Below are positions 21,661 to 33,116 of a stretch of DNA of 64,000 nucleotides, in pieces (the stretch's first letter is position 1; every line of letters begins with the position of its first letter). Position numbers and translations under genes: made by a program. The notes below the pieces were generated by a model. The model did not search any database, was not told the DNA's origin, and worked only from the letters and a program-made list of their open reading frames with translations. Origin of the DNA: Anthopleura xanthogrammica (taxonomy: Eukaryota > Cnidaria > Anthozoa > Actiniaria > Actiniidae); NCBI GenBank assembly GCA_964019055.1, contig OZ025220.1:2789978-2853977 (forward strand). The letters run 5' to 3'.

Positions 21661-24600
21661 TTCTCTGCCGACCGCCTTGATGGTATCTATTGTTGGCGCT
21701 TTCCCACGTCTTGATGGTGAGATGTCTACGAAATCACCGTCAGAGAAACCGGAACTGAAAGGAGTAATGCATAACCTGCCAGACACTAAAAATAAAAATG
21801 TGTTAAAATTAATCAAATTTTTATCTATTTTTGTAAAGACGTATTAAAGCGGAATATTTATTTACCTTTCAATTTAGACCATGGTACGATCTTCCCTTCT
21901 CCAATGTTGTATGCTTTCCAAACGGTAATCCCTTTGTCAGTGACGACGAAATTGTTTAAAGTGCTTATACCGACAATTTTTATGGGCTCCAAAGGCTTAA
22001 TTCCTCCTGCATCTACCACTGCCACTCGTACACCACGTACCCCTTCATTAGATAAAATGGCATCTCTTAGTTGTGCCGCATTCACTACATCATGACCTTC
22101 GTTTATATAGCGGCGAACATGGCTTTTGATTGTGGCAGCCTTGCGATCGCATGCCCCCTTACCACCCTGGGGGTCACTGAAATCAACGCGGTCAACCTTT
22201 ATTCCTGTGGTTTCCTCCATAAGTCGACAAGCTGCCAACATGTTGCCGCTGTGGTAGCAGCCAGCGTTGTCTTGACGAAATGCGGCGGACGCGATGTTTG
22301 GATTTTCTTTCTTTAGCTCGCTAAGAGTGTGCTGCATGATCGGTATAACCACGTTAGTGTCTTGGCTACAGTTCTCTACAATATGGACAAATGCTTGGTG
22401 CTGCAATTTACCATCTGCGAGCCGCCTTACAACAACACTGAGGTGCCAGGAAATGCCCCTCTTCCCAAACCAGTCAGTCGACTGGGTTTCTCTGTATTTT
22501 TGGGGCAAAAATTTCATTGCCCAGTCTTGAGTAATTAAAACTGAATTTTCGTCTAGTTTATTCTGGATCTCAGTGCGCGGTTTATCTTGTTGGATGGAAC
22601 GCAATTGATGCTCTTTCCATGCTTCTATTGCAGATATTGATTGCTGACAGGTAAATATCATATCATCGCGTTCGTCGTCTGGTAGTGTTTCGGACACATT
22701 TTTTACTGACGACTTTATAGAAGCCAGGGTAGATTTAAGTTCTTCGCATGATGGGCAAGAGTGATCGTGGAGATGATGCTTGCAATTAGAACAGAAGAGA
22801 GTTTCTTTCTTGTCACTCAGGGCGTAAACTAGGCAGTGGTCGGCGACATTGGATGCGTCAGAAACGTGCACCTGAAAAGAATATAAAGTTAATAGAATGT
22901 CTGTTTCTTTTACACCTGGGTTAGCTAAAAGATAGCATATATTTGCAAGCTTAATTGTATTGAATAGAGTCTATAATTTTGACAAGGATTGAAAAGAAAA
23001 AAACGCCTTAGTGGGATTACCACTAAGTTGCCAATATACAGTATACAATTTCCCTTTGAGTCTTAAATACGGTCCACCTTTTACCGATTTGTCTTAAATA
23101 GGGTATGGATTTTCCAGATATCTTTGTCTTAGATGTAGGGTCAGGGTTTTGAGGCTCAAGCGGGAAACCCCTAACAGAAGCCTATTCAAGTACCCCCCCC
23201 CCCCCCCCAAGAATCTCAGCAACTGACTAGTAACAGATGTGGTAGTATGAATTACCTTGAAGTCAGTTTTAATGTACTGTTTCCCAGCTTTCAATGCTCC
23301 CTCACAAGAACTGAGCCACTCTGTCACAACCATAGTTTCCGAGTTTTGTGAGCAACCCAGCCAGGTCATCAAAAGCCTTTGCCCCGTCAGCTGAAATATA
23401 ATCCAGACCTTGCAAAGACTTCCGGACAGTTGCAGTACAAACTGATAAAACCCGTAAGATTGTGGAGGGGCTCAAAGGTTTGGTTCCACTTTCTTTACAA
23501 AACTGTGTGTACTGCCTAATGATTCTTTGCGGAATCATCGATCGAATTACGTTCGGACATTCTAAGACTTGGCCATTTGCTAAGTGGAGGTATCGTTGAC
23601 CAAACGGGAGGTCTTGAATAACATGTGGACTGGTTATGAAAGAGAGCAAGTGATCTAGCTGGCTCTCATCTACTCTCATTCTGGGACTCTTCTGCACTGG
23701 CACTGGTGCCCCACGACCGTACTTAAGGATATGCAGTCTGGCTAGCTTGAAGCGATATTCTGTTATACCAGGGATAAATTTCTGGATCTGAGACAAAGGC
23801 ACTAGGTCTGCAATTATTCCCAAGACCTGTCTTCGGGTTTCCCAGCTTGTTGCATTTTGATATGTCTCAGCTAAGGCCTCTAGATATTTTTTTTCAGCAG
23901 GTTGCGCAATCCCAAGAGCCTTTTCGACGCTTTGTGAGGTTTGAACAGCTTCCCAAATACTTCCAGTATCTCCGGGTGTTATTACTTCTAAAGCGGCCAC
24001 GATTACATTTGTAGCCTTAGCAACACGATAATTTTTACTGCGCGTGCTCAAGTTTTGCCACCGCTTTTTGGGTTGACCGATTGAATCTGTCCCGCCGCAG
24101 GCATGTAAAAAGTCATTAAGTTTTTCAAGCTTCAGACTGTTAGTGTCTGTAGCTGTTATAGATCCATTAGTACTGCTTGTTTCGGCATCTGACAGGATAG
24201 CAGTTGTTTCTTCGAATTCTACGATGGATTTCTTCAGGCTATTGGTGCTAGTAGCTGTTGTATTTCCATTACTACTGCTTGTTTCGGCATCTGGCAGGAT
24301 AGCAGTTGTTTCTTCGAATTCTACGGTGGATTTCTTCAGACTGTTGGTGCCATTACTGCTGCTTGTTTCGGCATTTGACAGGTTGGCACTTGCATCAATT
24401 GGTTCTTCTATAATTGACATCTGGCTAAGCAAGTCAGCTAGGGGGTCATCATTTTTGTTTCCGCCTCCAATTTCCTGCGAACAAAAAACCTTGATGTATA
24501 AGCAGTTGATTGAAACACTATTGCACTAAACGAAGATATATTGATGAGGTAATGACAATAATTGCACAACTATGTTTCCTTACATATACATGTACGAATT

Positions 24601-26241
24601 ATTTTTTTGGTTTCAAATTGACTACATTGCTTTCAGAGGCTAAGCAATATGTTACACCTTTTATCTTCTAGAGGAGCATAGCCTTGCATTATAAAAATTC
24701 AATTTCAACACTACGCTTAAACAAATAAATAATGCTACCTCAATATCCTCAAAGGCAGTGGCTTGTATCTTCATCAGCGTAAGAGGGCTTGATTCGAGCT
24801 CTGTTTTTAACTGCGTACGGCATCGCCTGCATATGGCTGAAAAAGTATGTCCAAACATTTTCTATCAATCAAAAACATATAGAAACTCAGAAGCAGGATG
24901 CAGATCTTACCAGGGACCGGGAAGACGAGGGACTAGTCCTCCAAACGAGAAATTTACTCGACTGAGTAAAGACGGAATATATAATTTCTTAGGCAAATCA
25001 ATGTTAATATGAGTAAATGATTCAAACTTTATACTTACACGAACCAACAGGAAGAAGGTAATTTATAAGCTTGTAGAGTCCCTCGGACTGGATGGATGAA
25101 ATACCACGGTCTCCTTTGTATTGTTTATATTTATGCTTAGACCAACCAACAGGACTTGAGCACATCGTTTTACATGTGCGCCATCTTATACCATACAAAT
25201 CTCGGTGACGTGGGCACACAGTAATCTTAAAGTGAGAGGGGGTGGCTTCGAATAAGCCTTAAAAAATTAATTGTTAATTAGCGAGCGTTAAGGAAAATGT
25301 CCAGTACTGTACTGCCATATTGTATAAATAATGAATAATACGGATAGTCGAAGCAAGGGGGGGGGGGGGGGACTGATCCAAAATTAATTTTTAAGTATCA
25401 GCGAAAATTCAGTAGTTAATACAGAATCCGTTTTCAGATATAAAAGTTTCATTTTTCAGGGGTTAGGGCGGATGGGGAGAGTTATGGATACGAGGCTGTT
25501 TCAAGCAACTGTAATACCATAGATGAAAAAGCCGAGACCAGCTTAAATTTTTTTTAGGGGATTATCCATTTTAGTATAGCGCAAACAGTGTCTACAACCA
25601 GTTAAATCCTACAGAATTTTCCCACAGAAATCTTCGTTGATGTAATATAATATGGCATTTCAGACCCTGTTGTATATAGATTACTAGAAGTCAATATATG
25701 AGGTTTTATTCTTGTCTTACTTACCTGCTCGTGCTAAAAGTAGATGTGCCTCGGTCTTCAGCTTCCCATCTCTAATCTCCAATAACCTAAGATGCCCTTT
25801 AATCTCTCGCTGACAATTCTCGATCGTCAAACAAGAAAGGTCCTCGGGATAATCCCTACTTGAACCACACTGCCCGCTGACAAATCCCGAGTATCCACAA
25901 GTAGCCATATCAAAATTCACTCATCAAGTGGTGACTTCAAGCAGATGTTTAAAAAAAACAGCCCTAAAGACGCGGGGTCTTTACCAAACTTTACTAAACA
26001 CTTTACTACTAACTTTACTACTAAAATTTACCAATCACTATGAAAATCTTTCTTGAATTACCGAAGTCGTGTAATATTTAACTTTCAGACACCGCGGAAG
26101 CCTACCGCGACGAATCTCTCAAGCTGCTAGTTCGTTACACCGTGACATAAGCTAATTTGTCTATTCCTTATTTCAATTCTGTTTTGAATTATCAAATAAT
26201 CAAGAGTAAAATAATATTGGAAATTATGAAAAACTATTTTG

Positions 26242-27254
26242 TTCTGTCGTACAACAGAATGTATATTATATTGGTATTACAAAGAGTGGGGTTCCTGTGT
26301 GTCACGCAAGCGTCTGTTTGTTGACATAAAGAATCATCAAGGTCGTTGAACGATTTCAACCTTAAAAGCCACATAATCTCAACTGTTGACCTTTCTTTTA
26401 CTCTGATAAACCTTGGCGTGGGTTATTCAGATCATTTTGAGGACTTTGAGGATTTCTGGTGGTGAACGAGGATGATGTGAGGAAGAAAGACTATTTCATT
26501 CATGTGTTATTTGATGGTCTTCCAGTCATGTTGCCATAAAATCCCTGCTAAACACAAGCAAAACTACTAATAAACTGGACGAAATGTAAGTAAATGTGTT
26601 CCTTTTATCTTCAACATAGATAATAACTTCGTAGGAGATGCTTCTACGGACGAAAATATTTTTTTCTCTCGTCCGTCGCGAATTGATCGATCAACTGACA
26701 GCGAGTTTTTAGACATTTGGTCTACATATGTTTCGCGCTCTAAAATCCGGAATTTTGAACGGCCCCAAAATATTATTACATCTATCTGAAGCAGAGGAAT
26801 TGGACTAAAGCTGGATTGCAATTTGTTTACCGTAGGCCACATATCAGTGGCGATATAAGCCTTCGAAACTGAGCATTTTTGTGTCAACGAAAAAAGGGTC
26901 CGAAAAGGAAAATATTCAAAAATCTGAAAAATATTAAATATGTAACGGAAATCAAAGATCAACCCCTTGAAATATTTACCGGAATCTTGTATTATCAAAT
27001 AACCTTTCAGTGTTTGATTCCATAAAGTCCTGAATTTTTAGTGGATCTTTTAAACTACTGCGGTAAAATCACGCTAAACACCCCCTCAGAACCTAGAAAT
27101 CGAAATTATCGTCGTGCGGCTAAAATATAAATCCAATGAACCTTAAACTTTTTTTTGTTTAATAGTCCCCCAAAACCTATATTCTGACAAAGTTTCAGGA
27201 ATTTTGATTTTTTTCATTTTACACACGCAAGGCGATATTTACAGACGGCCGCTC
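26242..27254 (-). repeat. Right 1-kb terminal inverted repeat
   Basis: Mirror of 18702-19713. The inner boundary is at TTCTGTCGTACAACAG. Near-identity of the arms suggests recent movement or gene conversion. Confidence 0.9.
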
Positions 27255-27326
27255 TTAAGTCTGCACTTCTTACAAATTGCTGAAGAAGATACAAATTGCA
27301 CAGTTCAGAATTCGGGAGTAACATTG

Positions 27327-28630
27327 ATAATGGATGGATGGATCAATGGGTGGGTGGGTGGGCGGGCGGGCGGGCGGATGGATGGATGGATGGATAATAA
27401 TAATCTTTATTTAAAACACGCAACTCTACCAACTACAAATTACATAACAATTTTAGTTGGTCTACCTAGAGGCCGTAAACTTACAAAGCTAAAATCTTAA
27501 TTACAATTACACTATTTACAGTTTATGAATAAAAACATCAGATCCATGAAAAGGAATTGTCACTCGTTACTGGCACTAAAGTTGAGAGACTTTATTTTCT
27601 TTTTAAATCTTGATATTATTTGTTCAGTTTTTATGTCGTTAGATAGAGAATTCCAAAGCCGGGCCCCTGTAAAAGCAAAACTGTATCTATAAACGTCTGT
27701 CCTGGCTTTTGGAATTCTGAAGTTTTTGTCACTTCGTCTAAGGTCGTAATTGGTCCCACCATTAACTTTGAATATGTACTGAAGGTAGGATGGTGCTAAA
27801 CCATTCACGATCTTAAACATCATGATCGCTTTTTGCTGCAATCTCATCTCTTTTAAAGGAACCCATTTTAGGTCATTAAATACTTTATCTGTATGCACAC
27901 TACGATAAGGTGTGCCCGTGATTATCCTTGCAGCACGGTTCTGCAATTTCTGAAGTTTGTCAGCCAATGTTTCATCAAGGTTGTCCCAAACAAGACAGCA
28001 GTAGGTAAAATGTGGTTCAACTATTGCCTTATAGACCTTGTTTAAGTAATATTGACCAAAGATAGGTTTGATACTCTTTAGGATGCCTAGGTTACAAGAA
28101 ATCTTTTTCTTGATATGATCCACATGGCTTTTCCATTTTAAGTTTTCATCTACATATACTCCTAAACATTTGATTTCATGGCTTCGTTTTAAACCGGTTC
28201 CATCGACAGACAGATTGATGCCGTCTACATCATCTAATGCGGCCAACCTCTGTCGAGAACCTATCAACATGAATTCAGTTTTTAGTATATTCAGGGTGAG
28301 TTTATTAGCACGAAGCCAGGAACACACATGTTGGAGGTCGTTTTTCATTTGTGCATTCAAGCTTGGTATTTGACAGTCAGAGAACGTCATGGTCGTATCA
28401 TCAGCAAAAAGCCTTACACTACTGTGATTTAGGCAATTTGGAAGGTCGTTACCATAGATTAAGAAAAGTATCGGTCCCAAAATTGTTCCTTGCGGAATGC
28501 CAAAATTTGTGGGTTGAGGATTCCATTTACTGAACACATTTGAGTTCTACCGGTTAAATACGACTCAAACCATTCTATAACCTTTATGTCAAAACCATAG
28601 TAAGATAGTTTATGCAATAGAATATAATGA
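27327..28630 (-). mobile_element. 5'-truncated CR1/L2-like LINE with tetranucleotide 3' tail
   Basis: Minus-strand copy beginning mid-RT at about 28630 and ending with AATAAAGATTATTATTAT and then a CCAT/CCGC/CCAC tail (27327-27397). It lies immediately outside the right TTAA junction of the 8.55-kb element, so it inserted into the outer relative. Confidence 0.8.
27560..28630 (-). pseudogene. LINE reverse transcriptase, C-terminal half
   Basis: Starts at KLSYYGFDIKVIEWFESYL, then FGIPQGTILGPILFLIY, the FADDT catalytic box (RLFADDTTMTF), CLGVYVDENLKWKSHVDHI, and a thumb/connection with QKLQNRAARIITG and GARLWNSLSNDIKT. The frame changes once near 28500. It was truncated at its 5' end when it inserted, so it never encoded a full protein. 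Confidence 0.85.
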
Positions 28631-28695
28631 TGGGTGGGTGGGTGGGTGGGTGGGTGGGCGGGCGGGCGGGTGGGTGGGTGGATGGATGGATGGAT
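28624..28695 (+). repeat. (TGGG)n(CGGG)n(TGGG)n(TGGA)n tail between two LINEs
   Basis: Tetranucleotide run forming the 3' tail of the longer LINE. It abuts the 5' truncation point of the shorter one. The composition closely matches the tail at 27327-27397. Confidence 0.9.
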
Positions 28696-28874
28696 AGTAA
28701 CTTTATTTATCCACGGTGGTTCTATCAAAATTTACAATAAAAGATTACAAATTCTGGTCTACCTAGAAGCCATGCTAAAATATGTACATGAATTAATAAA
28801 AACTACAGTATTTATTAAACAATATTAATATCAATATGGTAATTTAAAATAATAATAATTATATATTACTAGCT

Positions 28875-31704
28875 TTAGTCGATGCAGAGATCAATATCCT
28901 TCAATTTTGACTTGAATTTACTCAGGGACTTCTCTTCTTTTAAAGAATTTGGAAGAGAATTCCATAGTTTGGCTCCCGAAAAGACAAAGCTTTTCTTATA
29001 ATAATCTGTTCTTGCACGCGGGATTTGTAAATCAAGTTTTGTTTTGTCTCTCAAACTATAGTGATTTGAGACATTGCTATTAGTGAATAGCTCTTTCAAA
29101 TATGGAGGTGTTTTGCCATTTATGATCTTATGCATCATAATTGCTTTATCTTGGGTTCTCTTTTTGTTTAATGGTGTCCAGTTAAGCTTCTTGAGTATGT
29201 CTTGCGACCTGACAGAGTAAGAGTCACCAGTAATTAAACGAGCAGCTCTATTCTGTAACTTTTGAAGCTTAACTGAAAGGGACAGATCAATGTCATCCCA
29301 TACAATGCTACAATACATAAAATAAGGCTCGATTATAGATTTATATAGATTGGTGAGTTGGTCTTGATTTAAGAACGGCTGAATGCGTCTTAGGCATCCT
29401 AAATTGCCAGAGACTTTCTTTTTAACACTCTCAATATGAGCAGCCCAGGTTAAATTTTCATTGATGTTTACGCCAAGACATTTTGTAGTTGATACTTTTT
29501 TTAGGGGATTCTCACCAACTGATAATTCTAAATCATCCTCTAGAGTAGCTATTCTTTGTCTAGAACCGATAAGCATATATTCTGATTTAAGTGTATTTAA
29601 AGTAAGCTTATTTGTTTGAAGCCAAGAAGCCACATTGCTGATGTCAGAATTCAGTTGGTTTTGTAAATCAGCAATGCAGTTACTTGCAGCAGTTAAATTT
29701 GTGTCATCAGCATAAAGCCTTACTTTACTGTGGTCTAAATATTGTGAAAGATCATTAACATATAGAATAAATAGAAGTGGACCTAGAATGGTACCTTGAG
29801 CAATTCCACAGCGAATGGCCATTATGTCTGATTGAACACCATTAACGTAACATGACTGGGATCTTTCGTCCAAATAGGAGGAAAACCAAGCAATAGCCTT
29901 GTTGTCTAACCCAAAGAAAGTAAGTTTTCTTAAAAGTAGAAAGTGATCTACCGTATCAAATGCCTTCTTTAGATCTAAAAATATGACTCCATTTACCATT
30001 TTCCTATCGATGTTAAAGCACAGCTCGTTTGTCAAATCAAGAAGAGCTGTGACGGTAGAATGGAGAGATCTAAAGCCGGATTGATAATGGTTTATTAAGT
30101 CGTGAGTTATAAGATATGTATACAATTGATTATAGATTAATTTTTCAAAAACTCTGCATATCATTGATAAGACTGATATAGGGCGGTAATTATCAGGATC
30201 GAGTGACTGACCAGATTTAAAAAGAGGAGAGACTTGCAATTTTCCAGCTGTCTGGAAAAGTGCACGAGTCGATGGATAGATTGAATAACTTCGTAAGATC
30301 CCTGGATATTAGAGAAGCACTAATTTTCAAAATTCTGTTAGGAATTTGGTCAAGACCAGTAGCCTTATTTACGTTAATTGTTTTAAGCAACTTATTAACA
30401 CTTGATTCTTCTAAATGTTTGAATGAGAAGCCAAATTTTGTTTTCGTGAGATTCCACTCTATGTCTTTATCTTCATTGTTGGGTATCGATGATGAAAGTT
30501 TGGGACCGATTTCAGTAAAGTGTCGGTTTAGACAATCTGCAATGTCCTTGGAGTTCGAAACGATCGTATTTGAATCACGTGATTCAAGCATTTCGTGTAT
30601 TTGTGTAATTTTACTAGAATTACCCATTATGTTTTTTAGAATACTCCAAGTTTGCTTACAATTGCCAGAACTTCCATGAAGAGCTTTCTGATAGTATTTT
30701 CTTTTGGTTTGGCGAATTTCTTTATTGACTGCGTTCCGTTTTTGTCGGTAAACAGTCCAATCGATTTCATTTTGGCTTCTCATTGCCTTTTTCTTAAGGT
30801 TGTCGCGAGAATGCATTTCTTTTTTTAGTTGTGAGTTGATCCAAGGAGAAGGTCTGTTTCGTGTACGAAATGTTCTCATTGGAGCATGCTCATCAATTAT
30901 GTTTAGAAATACCTCGCTCCAAGCTTTCCAGGCTTCGTTAATATTTGAAATTTTATCGATCAAAGGCCATCTTGCATTTTGAAGGTCACTTATGAACCTG
31001 TCTTCATCAAAATGTTTAAAGGTTCGTGATGTTATTATTCTAGGTTTCCCTCGCGGGATTCCAGTTTTCCGTACAGCAAAGACAAGATTGTGGTCACTTA
31101 TCGACAATAGATAAGTACCGGAAGCTGTTATTGAACTCTTATTGTTAGTTATAAAGAGATCAATTAAAGATGAAGACTTAGGTGTTACCCTGGTGGGTTC
31201 ATTGATGATTTGACTCAATTGGTAATTATCTAGTAGGTCAATCAAGTGCGAAGTATGTGTCTCGGGGGGATCTGAGAGGAGGTTGCAATTTAGGTCTCCT
31301 AGGATATAAATTTCTTTGTAAATTGAATCGGCTTTTTCTAAGAATGTGTCGAATTTATCAAAACAATCACTGGAAGATTTTGGAGGCCGGTACCACGTCG
31401 TAACCAGGAAAGGCCTTGAATTAGGTTTTTTGATTTCGACTGATACCATTTCAAGTCTGTCATCCTCCAAATCGTGTCTTCTAGAAATATTCAGAGAAAT
31501 TTTGGCATAAATGCAGACACCACCACCGTGGCTATTTCTGTCTCTACGAAAACAAATATAGCCAAGTACATCAATTTGCATATCAGTAATGTTGTTATTC
31601 AGTTTTGTTTCATTAATGGCCAGAATGTCGAATTCTTGATTGCTCATAAAAATTCGAATTTCATCTAGATGTTTTGTGAGACTATTTATGTTAAGCAACC
31701 CCAT
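28875..31704 (-). pseudogene. LINE ORF2: APE-type endonuclease and reverse transcriptase
   Basis: Endonuclease (31704-about 31080): LNINSL, NETKL, GGGVCIYAKISL, TWYRPPKSS, LGDLNCNLL and SDHNLVF, all expected EEP residues. Linker, then RT: NYRPISVLSMICRVFEKLIY, FLDLKKAFDTVDHFLLL, GIAQGTILGPLLFILY and YADDT (catalytic Asp pair). C-terminal RAARLITG and GAKLWNSLPNSL. A one-base shift near 30250 splits the frame just before the RT fingers. Note GIAQG where most relatives have GIPQG. Confidence 0.88.
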
Positions 31705-31799
31705 CTTGAATCCCCTGGTTTGTGAGATAATGGAATTAAAACTAGAGTTTTTAGTTTGGTTATTAGAATATGATGGAGGATATATGGTCTCTGCATCAT

Positions 31800-32966
31800 A
31801 GTTATTAGGTCACTTAAGATTATTAATATATTTCCTTAAATGTGTGGCTAAAAGAGCGACACCGGATTTGTTAAGATGGAGACCTACCATTTAAATGAGC
31901 CTCAGTTAAAGAGTCATTTGAAATAAAGTCAATATTGTTTGCCTGACAGTAATTCTGGAGATTTTTGTTTACCTGATCGATTTTAGTATTGAGGTGTGAG
32001 TCTCGTCTGTTGATTATTGAGGAGAAGGCGATCTTGATTGAAGGATTTTCATCCCTGATAGTATTCACAACATTGCTCATTTTATCCTTAATCGATTCAG
32101 GGCTGTCCGATGCAATGTTGTTGGCTCCGGCATGAATGACCATTACGTCCGGTTTCCGTCGAAGCGAAGGCTTCATGTAATCTGTTATATCTTCAATTGT
32201 AGCGCCAGGGAAAGATCGAGAGTATGAATTATAGTTCCTGGAAAGCTTAGGTCCTAGGATGTTTTTGGTCATTGAATCGCCGATGACAGTAACTGATTTC
32301 TTCACACTGGACTTTAGTGTTTCATTTGGCATTGATTTTGATGTAGGTGACTTTGAACTTGTAGATGGGTCCGGTTGAGGAGTTGAACCGGTTGATTGGG
32401 AAGTAACATTACTAGAGATGTTAGTTTTACTTTCTTGATTTCTTGTTAGAACTTTTATAGTCGTTAAGAGACTGTCCCTCTACTTCTAGTGTATGGATTT
32501 TGGCCAAAAGCTCGTTATATGATGGTTTAGTTTCTTGGTCTTGAAATTTATGCTCTAGTGAATTCAGTTTAGTGTGAATAAGATCGATGGATCTCGTCTT
32601 CTTCTTCTTCTTCTGTTGAAATATTTCCGCTCGTCTGTTGTTGATGCGAGGTAATTTCAGAAATTAAGAACTTAATAGATTCTTGTTTAGGTCCTTCGAT
32701 AACTAAGGTTTTTGTGCCAGGATAAAACGACAAAGTTCGACTTCAGGTTATGGAAACCGCCATTATTCGAGGTAGAGCTCCAATATCCTTCAAGCTTCAG
32801 GACACTTTGAGAAAATGTTTTGAGCTCCTCTAAGCTTTTCAACCACTTAAATTTCTTTTTACCTTTATGTATTTGGATCTTAACTGGATAAGATGAGGTG
32901 GAAGTAGCAGAAAAATCGTCATTTTGGAGTGAGCTCGAGGAGCACATGTTAGCTGTGTCAGCCATG
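31800..32966 (-). pseudogene. LINE ORF1 with SGNH-hydrolase (esterase) domain
   Basis: ATG at 32966 ([17 protein letters not shown]), then a basic/aromatic region and a Glu-rich coiled-coil-like linker. The SGNH domain has TVIGDSMTKNILG (GDS, catalytic Ser), SFPGATIEDI (Gly block), VIHAGANNI (Asn block) and LHLNKSGVALLA (His block). ORF1 proteins of this type bind RNA and are known from CR1 elements. The frame changes near 32715 and near 31880, the latter just before the His block. Confidence 0.75.
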
Positions 32967-32972
32967 ACAGAG

Positions 32973-33116
32973 GATGGATGGATGGATGGATGGATGAATG
33001 GATGGATGGATGGATGGATGGATGGATGGATGGATGGATGGATGGATGGATGGATGGATGGATGGATGGTAGGTAGGATGGATGGATGGATGGATGGATG
33101 GATGGATGGATGGATG
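32973..33116 (+). repeat. (GGAT)n tetranucleotide array
   Basis: About 35 units of GGAT/TGGA with a TAGGTAGG interruption near 33071. It abuts the 5' end of the long LINE, so it may be the tail of another copy or the target that seeded the insertion. Confidence 0.9.

Larger units (their letters stand above)
19760..25908 (-). pseudogene. Six-exon transposase-like gene of the TTAA element (unclassified)
   Basis: Inferred exons: 25908-25725 (ATG 25908, MATCGYSGFVSG), 25225-25039, 24836-24739, 24474-23256, 22871-21866, 21785-19760. Features in order: CPRHRDLYGIRWRTCKTMC and AICRRCR (zinc-binding candidates), a Ser/Thr-rich linker with three tandem repeats, LAETYQNATSWETRRQVLGI, PRMRVDESQLDHLLSFITSP, then CSNCKHH..CPSC. 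Next comes a putative RNase H-like core: ITQDWAMKFLPQKYRE (D), FRQDNAGCYHSG (D), DFSDPQGGKGACDRKAATIK (D/E candidate). A run of 15 Asp, a C2HC finger (CPVEGCIKNYHRYQSLENHL) and a homeodomain-like helix region follow. One frameshift lies near 23340, and the last exon is split by a 1.06-kb insertion. Its role as the mobilising enzyme is inferred from its position between the TIRs and the acidic motifs. Confidence 0.7.
18702..27254 (-). mobile_element. 8.55-kb DNA transposon with about 1-kb TIRs and TTAA duplication
   Basis: TTAA at 18698-18701 and 27255-27258 flank inverted ends beginning GAGCGGCCGTCTGTAAATAT. The inverted repeats extend about 1.01 kb each. The single recognisable gene (minus strand) fills the interior. 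It inserted at a TTAA in an exon of a related, older element, so the insertion site can be restored exactly. TTAA is shared by piggyBac and Kolobok, but the encoded protein looks like neither. I do not recognise its superfamily. Confidence 0.85.
28696..32972 (-). mobile_element. Near full-length CR1/L2-like LINE (ORF1 esterase + ORF2 EN-RT)
   Basis: About 4.3 kb on the minus strand with ORF1 (32966 to about 31800), ORF2 (31704-28875), a short 3' UTR and a tetranucleotide 3' tail. SGNH-esterase in ORF1 plus APE endonuclease and RT in ORF2 is the CR1-group layout. Three single-base shifts (near 32715, 31880 and 30250) make it defective. Confidence 0.85.

Noticed and set aside
24143..24529. 128-residue plus-strand ORF with LLVSAS repeats
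   Set aside because: Antisense of the Ser/Thr-rich tandem repeats in the TTAA-element gene exon 4.
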